61,569 nt of DNA from Lachnospiraceae bacterium (GCA_024695465.1 JAILID010000092.1:1-61569); one strand, 5' to 3'. Counted from the first letter of the stretch, positions 42,415 through 50,966 are shown. Notes: a model not told the origin generated them from the sequence alone. Numbers and translations are program-made.

Positions 42415-44514
42415 ATGGCAAAAAAAGGAAATTTATCTATTAACAGCGAAAATATGCTGCCGATTATCAAGAAATGGCTGTATTCAGACCACGATATTTT
42501 TGTAAGGGAACAGGTTGCGAACGCCTGCGACGCGATTACCAAGCTTAAAAAGCTGGAAGGCGTCGGTGAGTACAAGCCGGAAACTGATCCGGACTATCGG
42601 GTTGACGTGATCGTTAATCCGGATGACCACACGCTGAAGTTTATCGATAACGGCATCGGGATGACGGAAGAGGAAGTCGAGAAATACATTACGCAGATTG
42701 CCTTTTCCGGCGCTTCTGAATTCCTGAAAAAGTATGAGGGAAAGACGGACAAGGATCAGATTATCGGACATTTCGGCCTGGGCTTTTACTCCGCTTTCAT
42801 GGTGGCGGATGAGGTCCATATCGATACGCTTTCCTATCTGGAAGGGGCGAAGCCGGTTCACTGGGAGAGCGACGGCGAGTCTGAGTATGAAATCGGAGAG
42901 GGAAATCGGACGAAGACAGGAACGGAGATTACGCTTTTCCTGAATGATGACTGTCTGGAATTCTGCAACGAGTATCGGATCCGCGAGATCCTGACCAAGT
43001 ACTGTTCCTTTATGCCGACGCCGATCTTCCTTGCGGATGCAAGCGAAGGAGCCGCGAAGCGTGAGGCCGAAGAGGATGAGCGCAGGAATGTCCGAAACGC
43101 TAAGAATAAGGAAGACGCTGTAAAAAAAGCCTGCGAGGACGCGAAGAAAGATGCTCCGGAAGGCTGCCCGGAAGAGGAACAGAACCGTTTGGCTGACGAG
43201 GCGGCCAAAAAAGCGGAAGAGGAATTTAAGCCGGAAGTAAAACCGATTCCTGAACCGATCAACGATATTCATCCCCTCTGGACCAAGAGAGCTTCGGAGT
43301 GCAGCGATGAGGAGTATAAGAGCTTTTACCGCAATGTATTTAACGATTACAAGGAGCCGCTCTTCTATATCCATCTGAATACGGAGTATCCCTTCAATCT
43401 CCGGGGAATCCTTTATTTCCCCAAGATCAACACGGAGTACGACGCTCTTGAGTCCCAGATCAAGCTCTACAATAATCAGGTCTTTATCGCGGATAATATC
43501 AAGGAAGTCGTTCCGGAGTTCCTTATGACCATGAAGGGCGTGATCGATTGTCCGGATCTGCCGCTGAATGTTTCGAGGTCGGCTCTCCAGAATGACGGTA
43601 CGGTTAAGAAGATCTGCGATTATATCTCGAAGAAAGTGGCGGACAAGCTTTCGGGGATGTGCAAGACGGATCGTGAGAATTACGAAAAGTACTGGGATGA
43701 CATCTCACCCTTCATCAAATACGGCTGCATAAAGGACACAAAGTTCGCGGACAAGATGATGGATTATATGCTCTTTAAGGATATTGAAGGGAAATACCTG
43801 ACGCTTAAGGAGTATGCGGAGAAAAATGCTATTTCTCTGGAAGAGGAGAAAAAAGAGGAGGGAGCTGAGGCAGCGGAAGCTGCAGAAGCTGCGGAAGAGA
43901 AAGTTGAGGAAGCCGATAAGCCGAAATCCACGGTCTTTTATGTCACGGACGAGGTTCAGCAGGCCCAGTATATCGCCATGTTCCGCAAAGAGGGGAAGGA
44001 TGCGGTTATTCTGAAAGAGAATATCGACAATCCCTTTATATCCCAGCTTGAGCAGAGAAATGAAAGGCTGAAGTTTGCCCGTATTGACGCGGAGCTTGCG
44101 GAAGACTTCGTCGGCGGCGGAGAGGTTTCCGGAGAGGATGCGGAAAGGCTGACAGAGAGCTTCCGGAAGAACCTGAACAGGGAAAAGCTCACCGTGGAAG
44201 CCAAGTACATGAAGGATGACGAGATCGCGGCCATTGTCACCTTGTCGGAAGAGACCCGCCGTATGCAGGATATGATGAAGATGTACGGCATGGGGAATGA
44301 TCCGTCGATGCTTGGCGGCGGAGAGACGCTGGTTTTGAATGTCAATCATCCGCTGGTTAAGTATATCCTTACGAATGGCGAGGCGGAAATGGTTCCTATC
44401 ATTGAGAAACAGCTTTACGATCTCGCGATGCTTTCCCATAAGCCTCTTACCCAGGAGGAAATGACAGCTTTCGTGAAGAGATCAAACGAAATCATGTTGA
44501 TGCTGGCCAGGTGA
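42415..44514 (+). CDS. htpG: Hsp90 chaperone HtpG with charged linker
   Basis: ATP-dependent chaperone. 699 residues, longer than the 620-630 typical of bacteria. N-terminal ATPase: FVREQVANACDAITKL, FIDNGIGMT, GHFGLGFYSAFMV, GTEITLFL. The middle domain resumes at HPLWTKR (about 286) with YFPKINTEY and DLPLNVSRSALQNDG; the C-terminal dimerisation domain ends in AR without MEEVD. The extra length is in two inserts: about 207-283, a highly charged Lys/Glu/Ala stretch exactly where eukaryotic Hsp90 has its linker, and about 476-503, Glu/Ala-rich with repeated EAAEAAE. ATG at 42415 with AAAGGAG. Controlled by a CIRCE operator; single-gene unit. Confidence 0.97.
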   Translation: MAKKGNLSINSENMLPIIKKWLYSDHDIFVREQVANACDAITKLKKLEGVGEYKPETDPDYRVDVIVNPDDHTLKFIDNGIGMTEEEVEKYITQIAFSGASEFLKKYEGKTDKDQIIGHFGLGFYSAFMVADEVHIDTLSYLEGAKPVHWESDGESEYEIGEGNRTKTGTEITLFLNDDCLEFCNEYRIREILTKYCSFMPTPIFLADASEGAAKREAEEDERRNVRNAKNKEDAVKKACEDAKKDAPEGCPEEEQNRLADEAAKKAEEEFKPEVKPIPEPINDIHPLWTKRASECSDEEYKSFYRNVFNDYKEPLFYIHLNTEYPFNLRGILYFPKINTEYDALESQIKLYNNQVFIADNIKEVVPEFLMTMKGVIDCPDLPLNVSRSALQNDGTVKKICDYISKKVADKLSGMCKTDRENYEKYWDDISPFIKYGCIKDTKFADKMMDYMLFKDIEGKYLTLKEYAEKNAISLEEEKKEEGAEAAEAAEAAEEKVEEADKPKSTVFYVTDEVQQAQYIAMFRKEGKDAVILKENIDNPFISQLEQRNERLKFARIDAELAEDFVGGGEVSGEDAERLTESFRKNLNREKLTVEAKYMKDDEIAAIVTLSEETRRMQDMMKMYGMGNDPSMLGGGETLVLNVNHPLVKYILTNGEAEMVPIIEKQLYDLAMLSHKPLTQEEMTAFVKRSNEIMLMLAR

Positions 44515-44521
44515 GACGGCC

Positions 44522-44567
44522 TTAAAACGGACATGGCGCGGCGGAAGCCGCGCCATGTCCGTTTTAA
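44522..44567. terminator. htpG terminator (21-bp stem)
   Basis: Perfect 21-bp stem (arms 44522-44542 and 44547-44567) with a GGAA loop; AAAACGG/CCGTTTT ends give T-runs on both strands, so it also can stop the convergent gene at 44634. Confidence 0.9.
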
Positions 44568-44573
44568 AAACTT

Positions 44574-44609
44574 CCGGATTGCGGGAGCGCAAAGCGCGGA
44601 GCAATCCGG
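44574..44609. repeat. Nested hairpin between htpG and the DUF5721 gene
   Basis: CCGGATTGC (44574-44582) pairs with GCAATCCGG (44601-44609), with an inner GCGC/GCGC stem around AAA. No T-run; it may protect a transcript end. Confidence 0.55.
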
Positions 44610-44633
44610 CGCATCAGCTGCCGGCCTTCGGGA

Positions 44634-45131
44634 TTAGGCTCTCTCGAAGCCGATGCCGTTCATCTCCAGAAAACGGGCCGTAAAGGAGTCCCAGGCATGA
44701 TCGAGGGTCTTGTCCATGGAAAAAGTTTTAAGGGAACTGCCGGTGGTGGTGATGAGCACGCCGTTTCGGAAAGAGATATTCATATACAGCCCGTTGATAT
44801 CGCCGGAGGCCATGTTCAGATCGTTTTCGGCCAGGAACGCGGGAAGGTCTTCTTCCGGATAGCGAAGCACAAACTTGAAGGATAAAGGCACCTGTTTTCC
44901 GCGGATCAGGCTGAGACAGTGTTCCCTCAGCATTCCCCAGGGGGCGTAGGAACGGCAGGCATCGGGATTTGTCCCGTTCGGATCAAGGAAGCTTCTTTGC
45001 CAGGCGCCTTCTATGGAAAAGGTGCAGAAGGTAGTTACGCTCCCTTCAGAGATCGACCAGCGGTCAAAAGCAGGTCTGGTTAAAAGAAGAGCCATGAAGC
45101 GTCGGTGTTCGGAAATGGTGAAGGCAGTCAT
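44634..45131 (-). CDS. DUF5721 family protein
   Basis: 165-residue cytosolic protein matching what I recall of DUF5721, a Lachnospiraceae-centred family of unknown function: FMALLLTRPAFDRW, SVTTFCTFSIEG, CLSLIRGKQVPLSFKFVL, then ISFRNGVLITTTGSSLK and DKTLDHAWDSF. Alternating strands and helices, no signal peptide. The start is the ATG at 45131-45129 with GGAG upstream; an upstream in-frame ATG at 45221 would add a cysteine-containing stretch lying in the promoter. Convergent with htpG and divergent from the degV gene. Confidence 0.8.
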   Translation of the reverse strand: MTAFTISEHRRFMALLLTRPAFDRWSISEGSVTTFCTFSIEGAWQRSFLDPNGTNPDACRSYAPWGMLREHCLSLIRGKQVPLSFKFVLRYPEEDLPAFLAENDLNMASGDINGLYMNISFRNGVLITTTGSSLKTFSMDKTLDHAWDSFTARFLEMNGIGFERA

Positions 45132-45158
45132 TTTATTCTCCTTACTGTTATTGCGATA

Positions 45159-45167
45159 AGTATAGCA
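45159..45167 (-). promoter_or_regulatory. Extended -10 promoter for the DUF5721 gene
   Basis: On the - strand TGC followed by TATACT, 28 bases before the start codon. No clear -35 is visible, as is common for extended -10 promoters. Confidence 0.5.
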
Positions 45168-45202
45168 TAAATGCCGGAAATCTGCGAGAAAAATGCAGGG
45201 AC

Positions 45203-45231
45203 TTGTCGAATTTAACTTCATATGTTAGAAT
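45203..45231 (+). promoter_or_regulatory. degV-gene promoter with long leader
   Basis: TTGTCG (45203-45208), 17-base spacer, TAGAAT (45226-45231). Transcription from here would give a leader of about 180 bases before the ATG at 45421; the leader holds short TTTGC/GCAAA complementarities but no riboswitch I recognise. Confidence 0.6.
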
Positions 45232-45420
45232 AATGTAAGATACGGTTGGATAATTTTCGTTTTGCTCGTTTTCCGCATTGAATCTGTGCCTTTGCAGCGG
45301 CAAAATGCAGGGCGGATCCGTGTGAATTCCCGCAGAGCGTTTATGGCAAAAGGATTTGCTGTTTGCCGCATAGTATATGGCTTCATGGAAATTCTATGAG
45401 CAGAAATACAGGAGAAGAAA

Positions 45421-46260
45421 ATGAAATTCAGGATAGCAATGGACAGTGCAGGAGAATTTACGCAGGAACTCAGGGGAAGGGAAGAATATGTCCTTGTTCC
45501 GCTGACCCTGTCAATTGGCGGTGAAGATATTGTTGATGACGGGACTGTCAGCCAGAAGGAGCTGGTGCGGAAAATTGCGGAATCGCCCTCATGTCCCAGG
45601 ACATCCTGCCCGTCGCCGGAAGCCTATCGCGCGGCTTATGACTGCGAAGCCGACCATATATACGGCATAACCATATCGTCGAATCTTTCCGGATCCTATC
45701 AAAGCGCGATAATCGGAAAGGAGATGTATCTGGAAGATCACCCGGATGCCAGGATCCATGTTTTCGACTCCTGCTCGACGTCGGTCGGGGAGACGATCCT
45801 TGTGCTTAAGATAAAGGAGCTGGAGGAACGGGGGCTCCCCTTCGAGGATATCGTACGGGAGGTGGAAGCGCTTTCGGCAGAAAAAAGTACGACGTTTGTG
45901 CTCGATAATCTGGAAACGCTGAGGAAAAACGGACGGCTGAGCCGTATGAAGGCATTGGCCGCTCAGGTTCTTAAGATCAAGCCGATCTGCGCCGGAACGA
46001 AGGAAGGCGAGATCGTTCAGATTGATCAGGCCCGGGGGATCAATAAAGCCCTGGTCAAGATGGTTCAATATGTGGTCGATCATACCATGAATTCCGAGAA
46101 CAAGATCCTGGCCATCTCTTTTGTAAACTGCGCGGAGCGCGCGGTTATGGTCAGAGACGCCCTGCTTGAGCGCATGAAAGTCAGGGAAGTCCTGATGCTG
46201 GAGATGGGAGGGCTGTCCACAACCTACGCAAACGACGGCGGAATAATAGTTGTCATTTAA
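45421..46260 (+). CDS. DegV family fatty-acid-binding protein
   Basis: 279-residue cytosolic carrier that presents fatty acids, in the FakB manner, to a fatty-acid kinase. Family pattern: IAMDSAGEF at the start, SCPSPEAYRAAY, YGITISSNLSGSYQSA (the conserved Ser/Thr/Ser lipid-contact loop), VFDSCSTSVGE, FVLDNLETLRKNGRLS and LKIKPI. An FakA kinase is not in the window. ATG at 45421 with AGGAGAAG. The promoter of the following small gene begins within its final codons. Confidence 0.92.
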   Translation: MKFRIAMDSAGEFTQELRGREEYVLVPLTLSIGGEDIVDDGTVSQKELVRKIAESPSCPRTSCPSPEAYRAAYDCEADHIYGITISSNLSGSYQSAIIGKEMYLEDHPDARIHVFDSCSTSVGETILVLKIKELEERGLPFEDIVREVEALSAEKSTTFVLDNLETLRKNGRLSRMKALAAQVLKIKPICAGTKEGEIVQIDQARGINKALVKMVQYVVDHTMNSENKILAISFVNCAERAVMVRDALLERMKVREVLMLEMGGLSTTYANDGGIIVVI

Positions 46261-46278
46261 ACGAAGGAGTGGTATACT
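46250..46278 (+). promoter_or_regulatory. Promoter overlapping the end of the degV gene
   Basis: TTGTCA (46250-46255), 17-base spacer, TATACT (46273-46278). The -35 lies in the last codons of the degV gene; transcription would serve the small membrane protein at 46315. Confidence 0.75.
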
Positions 46279-46314
46279 AAGGCATATTGCCGCATAAGGG
46301 AGGTTATAGGTTTC

Positions 46315-46584
46315 ATGAGCCGGAAAAAAGTTGAAGCATATAAAGAATACAAGAAAAATAAGGATAAAATTTTAAAAAAGGAAAAGCTGATGAAGCGGCT
46401 GGAGGCGGGTGCCGCCGCGCTGATCTTAGCTGCCTTTGTCGGCTGGTTCGGATATTCCGTATATGACTCCGTTTCCAGGGCAGCGGAAGAACGCGCTGCG
46501 GCCGGGGGCGTTGAAGTGACGACCACGGAGCTCAATCTTACGGACTTTACAGATTACTTAAACGGCCTTACGCTTTCATATTGA
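46315..46584 (+). CDS. Small single-helix membrane protein, unknown
   Basis: 89 residues. A strongly basic N-terminus (about eleven Lys in the first 30), one membrane helix (AAALILAAFVGWFGYSVY) and a short external tail rich in Thr/Asp. Topology with the basic end inside. ATG behind GGGAGGTTATAGG. No family recognised. It has its own promoter and is followed by a bidirectional terminator. Confidence 0.7.
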   Translation: MSRKKVEAYKEYKKNKDKILKKEKLMKRLEAGAAALILAAFVGWFGYSVYDSVSRAAEERAAAGGVEVTTTELNLTDFTDYLNGLTLSY

Positions 46585-46642
46585 TTGCCCTGAGAGGATA
46601 AGGCGGCCTGGCTGCCGCATCCGGAAGAATCTGAAGAGAAGA

Positions 46643-46672
46643 AAAGAGGATCGGGAAACCGATCCTCTTTTT
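46643..46672. terminator. Bidirectional terminator
   Basis: 12-bp perfect stem AAAGAGGATCGG/CCGATCCTCTTT with a GAAA loop and TT after it; on the - strand TTCTTC follows. Serves the small membrane gene and the convergent csp. Confidence 0.88.
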
Positions 46673-46707
46673 AAAGCGCTTATATAACTATAATGAAATA
46701 TACTATA

Positions 46708-46908
46708 TCAGAGCTTTACTACGTTAGCGGCCTGCATTCCGCGGGCGCCCTGCTGAAGGTCGAAAGATACAGCCTGACCTTCGTCAAGAGACTTGAAGCC
46801 TTCGGCCTGGATCGCGGAAAAATGTACAAAGACATCCTTTCCGTCTTCACCGGTGATAAAGCCGTAGCCCTTCTCCGCGTTGAACCACTTAACAGTTCCC
46901 TTGTTCAT
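46708..46908 (-). CDS. csp: Cold-shock protein (CspA family)
   Basis: 66-residue single-stranded nucleic-acid-binding protein that melts RNA structure. RNP1 KGYGFIT and RNP2 DVFVHFSAI are intact, with the aromatic patch W8/F9 at [11 protein letters not shown]. The ATG at 46908 follows GGAGGGA on the - strand. The promoter lies about 130 bases upstream, so the mRNA has the long leader usual for cold-shock genes. Single-gene unit, terminated by the hairpin at 46643. Confidence 0.97.
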   Translation of the reverse strand: MNKGTVKWFNAEKGYGFITGEDGKDVFVHFSAIQAEGFKSLDEGQAVSFDLQQGARGMQAANVVKL

Positions 46909-47038
46909 GATGATCCCTCCATAAAAATGTATAAATAAATTTTGTGCTCCCTGCAAAAGGGCACCAGCAGCCGGGAACACGAAACAATCAGCTTCCAATA
47001 ACCGATGAATAAACATGTCTCCGTAATCCGCTTCTCCG

Positions 47039-47067
47039 ATTATATGCCCCAAGTCTCAAAACGTCAA
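47039..47067 (-). promoter_or_regulatory. csp promoter
   Basis: On the - strand TTGACG (47067-47062), 17-base spacer, TATAAT (47044-47039). Transcript start near 47032 gives a leader of about 124 bases. Confidence 0.85.
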
Positions 47068-47078
47068 GCAAAAAAGAC

Positions 47079-47107
47079 TTTATTTAGTGGAAATATTCGT
47101 GTATAGT
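47079..47107 (+). promoter_or_regulatory. pyr operon promoter
   Basis: TTTATT (47079-47084), 17-base spacer, TATAGT (47102-47107). The leader to pyrF is under 45 bases, too short for a PyrR-type attenuator. Confidence 0.6.
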
Positions 47108-47151
47108 AGAAGAGACACCAAAAGTGATGATGAAACTGCAGGAGAAAAACT

Positions 47152-48084
47152 TTGATAGGAAAATTGATAGCGAAAATTAAGAAGACAGAGGCACCGATTG
47201 TTGTCGGTCTGGATCCTATGCTGGGCTTTATCCCGGAGAGAATCAGGCAGGGCGCGTTTCAGGATCTGGGAGAAACGCTGGAGGGAGCTGCGGAGGCTGT
47301 CTACCGTTTTAATGAGGAGCTGGTTGAGGCCCTGTGCGACGTTATTCCGGCCGTCAAGCCTCAGATTGCCATGTATGAGCAATTCGGCGTGCCGGGTGTC
47401 GCGGCCTTCAAACGAACCGTCGATCTTTGCCACGCCAAAGGACTTCTGGTGATCGGTGATGTCAAGAGAGGGGATATCGGCTCGACTTCAGCCGCGTATG
47501 CCGTTGGGCATCTCGGGAGGGTTGGCGTAGGCGGGAAGAGCTATGCGCCCTTTGATGAGGATTTCGCCACGGTGAATCCTTATCTGGGGAGCGACGGCGT
47601 AAAGCCCTTCGCCGAAGTCTGTAAGGAAAACAACAAGGGAATCTTCGTCCTGGTAAAAACCTCCAATCCCTCCAGCGGTGAATTCCAGGATCAGCCTGTC
47701 TCCGGAAAACCCCTTTATGAGCTCGTAGGGGAAAAGGTCAATGAATGGGCGCAGGATGCGCCGGATCCGGAAGCGGAGGGCTATTCGGAGATTGGCGCGG
47801 TGGTCGGGGCGACTTACCCTGAGATGGGAAAACGCCTCCGAAAGATCATGCCGAAATCCTATATCCTTGTTCCCGGCTACGGCGCCCAGGGCGGAAGAGG
47901 AAAGGATCTGGTACATTTTTTTAACGAAGACGGGCTTGGAGCAATCGTCAATTCCTCCAGGGGGATTATCGCGGCCTGTAAACAGGAAGCATATGCGTCC
48001 TTCGGCGAGGATCATTTCGCGGAGGCCGCAAGGGCTGCGGTCTTTGATATGAAAAAAGATATTGCGGAAGCTCTGGGCTGGTAA
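47152..48084 (+). CDS. pyrF: Orotidine 5'-phosphate decarboxylase (long form)
   Basis: Last step of UMP synthesis, decarboxylating OMP. At 310 residues it is the long (type 2) form, related to the eukaryote and mycobacterial enzyme rather than the 230-residue Bacillus type. Catalytic cluster in VIGDVKRGDIGST (Asp-x-Lys-x-x-Asp); also VVGLDPML near the start, FVLVKTSNPSS, and VPGYGAQGG for the phosphate. TTG start at 47152 with GGAG upstream. First gene of pyrF-pyrK-pyrD-pyrE. Confidence 0.95.
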   Translation: MIGKLIAKIKKTEAPIVVGLDPMLGFIPERIRQGAFQDLGETLEGAAEAVYRFNEELVEALCDVIPAVKPQIAMYEQFGVPGVAAFKRTVDLCHAKGLLVIGDVKRGDIGSTSAAYAVGHLGRVGVGGKSYAPFDEDFATVNPYLGSDGVKPFAEVCKENNKGIFVLVKTSNPSSGEFQDQPVSGKPLYELVGEKVNEWAQDAPDPEAEGYSEIGAVVGATYPEMGKRLRKIMPKSYILVPGYGAQGGRGKDLVHFFNEDGLGAIVNSSRGIIAACKQEAYASFGEDHFAEAARAAVFDMKKDIAEALGW

Positions 48085-48098
48085 AGGGTGGATGATCC

Positions 48099-48875
48099 AT
48101 GAGAAAAGAAAGAGCTGGAGTTGTCTTTCAGGAGCAGATTGCCGATCATATATACAGCCTCTCACTGAAAGCGGGATTTGCGAAGGAAGTGAAGCCGGGA
48201 CAGTTTGTCCTCCTTTACAGTTCGGATAGGAGCCGTTTGCTTCCAAGGCCGATATCCATCTGCCAGGTAAGCCGGGAGACCGGAACGATCCGTCTGGTCT
48301 ACCGGATCGCGGGCGAAGGCACCCGGGAATTTTCCGGTCTTCGTCCCGGGGACGGCATCGATATTCTGGGACCGGTGGGAAATGGTTTTCCCATCGCTGA
48401 TTTTAAGGACAAGAAGGTTTTGCTCGTCGGGGGAGGGATCGGCATACCGCCTCTTCTCGGCGCGGCCTATGAACTCGAGCATCCGGTTTTTGCGGCGGGA
48501 TACCGTTCAGAAACCTACCTGCTGGATGATCTTTCGGCCCGGGGCAGAGTTCTCGTCGCGACGGAGGACGGGAGCCTGGGAGTCAGGGGCAATGTTCTTG
48601 ACGCGATCCGGCAGGAATATCAGAAGCCTTCTGAACTCCCGGACGCTTTCTTCGCCTGCGGTCCTCTGCCCATGCTGAGGGCTCTGGCGGAATTTGCGGG
48701 GGAACAGGGTCTTCCCTGTTATGTGTCGCTGGAAGAGCGGATGGCCTGCGGTATTGGAGCCTGCCTGGGCTGCATTACGAAAACGGCCGGGGTAGACGGT
48801 CACTCAAAGGTTCATAACGCGCGGATCTGCACGGACGGACCGGTATTCCGGGCGGAGGAGGTGGATTGGTCATGA
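48099..48875 (+). CDS. pyrK: Dihydroorotate dehydrogenase electron-transfer subunit
   Basis: FAD and [2Fe-2S] subunit passing electrons from dihydroorotate (PyrD) to NAD+. 258 residues: ferredoxin-reductase-like FAD domain with RLLPRPISICQ and YRIAGEGT, NAD-binding LLVGGGIGIPPLL, and the cysteine cluster CGIGACLGC plus a later Cys (ICTDGPVF) for the iron-sulfur centre. Starts 14 bases after pyrF. Its TGA overlaps the ATG of pyrD (ATGA), matching a heterotetrameric class 1B enzyme. Confidence 0.96.
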   Translation: MRKERAGVVFQEQIADHIYSLSLKAGFAKEVKPGQFVLLYSSDRSRLLPRPISICQVSRETGTIRLVYRIAGEGTREFSGLRPGDGIDILGPVGNGFPIADFKDKKVLLVGGGIGIPPLLGAAYELEHPVFAAGYRSETYLLDDLSARGRVLVATEDGSLGVRGNVLDAIRQEYQKPSELPDAFFACGPLPMLRALAEFAGEQGLPCYVSLEERMACGIGACLGCITKTAGVDGHSKVHNARICTDGPVFRAEEVDWS

Positions 48876-49783
48876 CAGGAAAGCCTTCTATGGAAGTTGA
48901 ACTGGCAGGAGTGGTTTTGAAAAATCCGGTGATGACGGCTTCCGGGACCTTTGGGTCCGGAATGGAATATGGAGAGTTTTTCGATCTTTCGCTTTTGGGA
49001 GCGGTGGTAACCAAGGGGGTTGCAGATGTGCCCTGGCCCGGAAACCCTGTTCCGAGAGTGGCGGAGACCGCATCAGGCATGCTGAACGCGATCGGGCTTC
49101 AGAATCCGGGCATTGACGTATTTATCGACAGAGATCTTCCCTTCCTGGCCGGATATGACACGAAGGTGATCGTCAATGTATGCGGACATTCGGAGGAAGA
49201 GTACCTTCGCGTAGTGGAGCGACTGGCGGATACGGATGCGGATATGCTGGAGATCAATATCTCCTGTCCGAATGTGCGGGAGGGCGGAATTGCCTTCGGA
49301 ACGGATCCGGCAGCGGTGGAAAAAATCACCAAAGCGGTCAAGCGGGCAGCCAGGCAGCCGGTGATTATGAAGCTTTCGCCCAACGTGACCGATATAAAGG
49401 TGATGGCCCGGGCGGCGGAATCCGGGGGAGCGGATGCCGTCTCGCTTATCAACACGCTCACCGGGATGAAAATTGATATTGAAAAACGTTGCTTTGCGCT
49501 TGCCAACCGTACGGGCGGATTGTCCGGGCCGGCAATCAAACCAGTCGCTCTCAGAATGGTCTATGAAGCTTCTCACGCGGTGAAGATACCGGTGATCGGG
49601 ATGGGCGGGATAGCGTCAGGGGAAGACGCCGTTGAATTTCTGATGGCCGGGGCCCGGGCGGTTTCGGTGGGAACGGCAAGTTTCCGCGATCCCTTAGCCG
49701 CGCCGCGAGCCGCGCAGGGAATCGAGGATTATCTGATCCGGCATGGTCTGACAGACGTAAAGGATATTATCGGCTGCGTATAA
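48872..49783 (+). CDS. pyrD: Dihydroorotate dehydrogenase, class 1B catalytic subunit
   Basis: FMN enzyme oxidising dihydroorotate to orotate. 303 residues with MTASGTFGSG, GLQNPGID, NISCPNVREGG (the active-site Cys of class 1 enzymes follows Ser), IMKLSPNVTDI, SLINTLTGM and GMGGIASGEDAVEF, which binds the FMN phosphate. The ATG at 48872 overlaps the pyrK stop and has GGAGGAGG at the right distance; an in-frame TTG at 48866 is less likely. Works with PyrK. Confidence 0.96.
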   Translation: MTGKPSMEVELAGVVLKNPVMTASGTFGSGMEYGEFFDLSLLGAVVTKGVADVPWPGNPVPRVAETASGMLNAIGLQNPGIDVFIDRDLPFLAGYDTKVIVNVCGHSEEEYLRVVERLADTDADMLEINISCPNVREGGIAFGTDPAAVEKITKAVKRAARQPVIMKLSPNVTDIKVMARAAESGGADAVSLINTLTGMKIDIEKRCFALANRTGGLSGPAIKPVALRMVYEASHAVKIPVIGMGGIASGEDAVEFLMAGARAVSVGTASFRDPLAAPRAAQGIEDYLIRHGLTDVKDIIGCV

Positions 49784-49810
49784 AAGCTTTAGCGTAAATA
49801 AGGGGGAATT

Positions 49811-50485
49811 ATGGAACAGTATAAACAGGATTTTATCGGATTTATGGTGGATTGCGGAGTTCTGACGTTTGGGGACTTCGTTACCAAAAGCGGAAGAAAG
49901 ACGCCTTTCTTCGTAAACACAGGATTTTATCGGAACGGGGGCCAGCTGGTCCGGCTGGGCGGATTTTACGCCAAAGCTGTCGAACAGAACTTCGGACTTG
50001 ATTTTGACGTCCTTTTCGGCCCGGCCTATAAGGGGATTCCGCTGGCTGTCGCGGCGGCGATGGAGATTTCTTCAATCTACGGGAAGGAGATCCGCTACGC
50101 CTCAAACCGCAAGGAGATCAAGGATCACGGAGATAAGGGAATCCTGCTGGGGAGCCCGATCGGAGACGGAGACCGGGTCGTTATCATTGAAGATGTGACA
50201 ACGGCCGGAACCTCGATTCGGGAGACTCTCCCGATCATCCGGGCTCAGGGGGATGTGTCTGTAGAGGGGCTGGTGGTTTCTGTTGACCGGATGGAGCGCG
50301 GAAGCGGAGAGAAAAGCGCGCTGCTTGAAATTTCGGAAGACCATGGAATAAAAACCTGCGCCATCGTTACCATGCAGGAAGTGGTTGATTTTCTCTGGAA
50401 TCGGGAGTATAAGGGAAGAATCGTAATCGATGACCGGCTGAAATCCGCAATTGACGCTTATTATGAACAATATGGAGCAAGGTAA
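49811..50485 (+). CDS. pyrE: Orotate phosphoribosyltransferase
   Basis: Joins orotate and PRPP to give OMP, the substrate of PyrF. 224 residues with the PRPP loop RVVIIEDVTTAGTSI, FGPAYKGIPLA and YASNRKEIKDHGDKG (catalytic flexible loop). ATG at 49811 behind GGGGG. Last pyrimidine gene; the earlier genes pyrA, pyrB and pyrC are not in the window. The VanZ-like gene begins inside its 3' end. Confidence 0.96.
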   Translation: MEQYKQDFIGFMVDCGVLTFGDFVTKSGRKTPFFVNTGFYRNGGQLVRLGGFYAKAVEQNFGLDFDVLFGPAYKGIPLAVAAAMEISSIYGKEIRYASNRKEIKDHGDKGILLGSPIGDGDRVVIIEDVTTAGTSIRETLPIIRAQGDVSVEGLVVSVDRMERGSGEKSALLEISEDHGIKTCAIVTMQEVVDFLWNREYKGRIVIDDRLKSAIDAYYEQYGAR

Positions 50486-50966
50486 GGGAGGAAAAAAGCA
50501 GCTGTTCCGGAAATGTCTGGCCGTTCTTTTTCTCTTCTATATTGTCCTGCTCATGTATCTGCTCTTTTTTGCGGAGCAGTACGGCCGCGTGCCGAACGGG
50601 GAAAGAGCTTTTCGATATAATTTGATCCCGTTTCGGGAAATCTGCCGATTTATCCGCGCGCGGAAGCTGCTGGGTATGAGAGTTGTGCTGTTGAATCTGC
50701 TCGGAAACGTTGCCGCGTTCATTCCGTTCGGCTTCTTTCTCCCGATTCTTTCAGCCGGAATGCGGAGGATGCACAGGACTGCTGTCTCCGGTTTTCTTCT
50801 CTCGCTTTTGGTGGAAACGGTGCAGCTGGTCAGCAAAACCGGCGCTTTCGATGTGGACGATATTTTCCTTAATACGTTGGGAGTGGTCATGGGCTTTACG
50901 ATATTTGCGGCAGCTGGAAAAAAAGGGAGTCGGATATGGCAAATGAAAAACGATATCATTTTTTAA
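50463..50966 (+). CDS. VanZ-like family membrane protein
   Basis: 167 residues with four or five hydrophobic segments (CLAVLLFLFYIVLLMYLLFF-type first helix; LLNLLGNVAAFIPFGFFLP; FLLSLLVETVQLVS; DDIFLNTLGVVMGF). NLLGNVAAFIPFG and VDDIFLNTLG are VanZ-family signatures; VanZ itself gives low-level teicoplanin resistance, but most relatives are uncharacterised. The start is not firm: ATG at 50463 and 50472 both lie inside pyrE and lack a clear ribosome site, while GGGAGG at 50487 has no usable start after it. Translation coupled to pyrE is likely. Confidence 0.8.
   Translation: MNNMEQGKGGKKQLFRKCLAVLFLFYIVLLMYLLFFAEQYGRVPNGERAFRYNLIPFREICRFIRARKLLGMRVVLLNLLGNVAAFIPFGFFLPILSAGMRRMHRTAVSGFLLSLLVETVQLVSKTGAFDVDDIFLNTLGVVMGFTIFAAAGKKGSRIWQMKNDIIF

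Noticed and set aside
47108..47151. PyrR-type attenuator before pyrF
   Set aside because: The leader is only about 45 bases and has no terminator/antiterminator stems.
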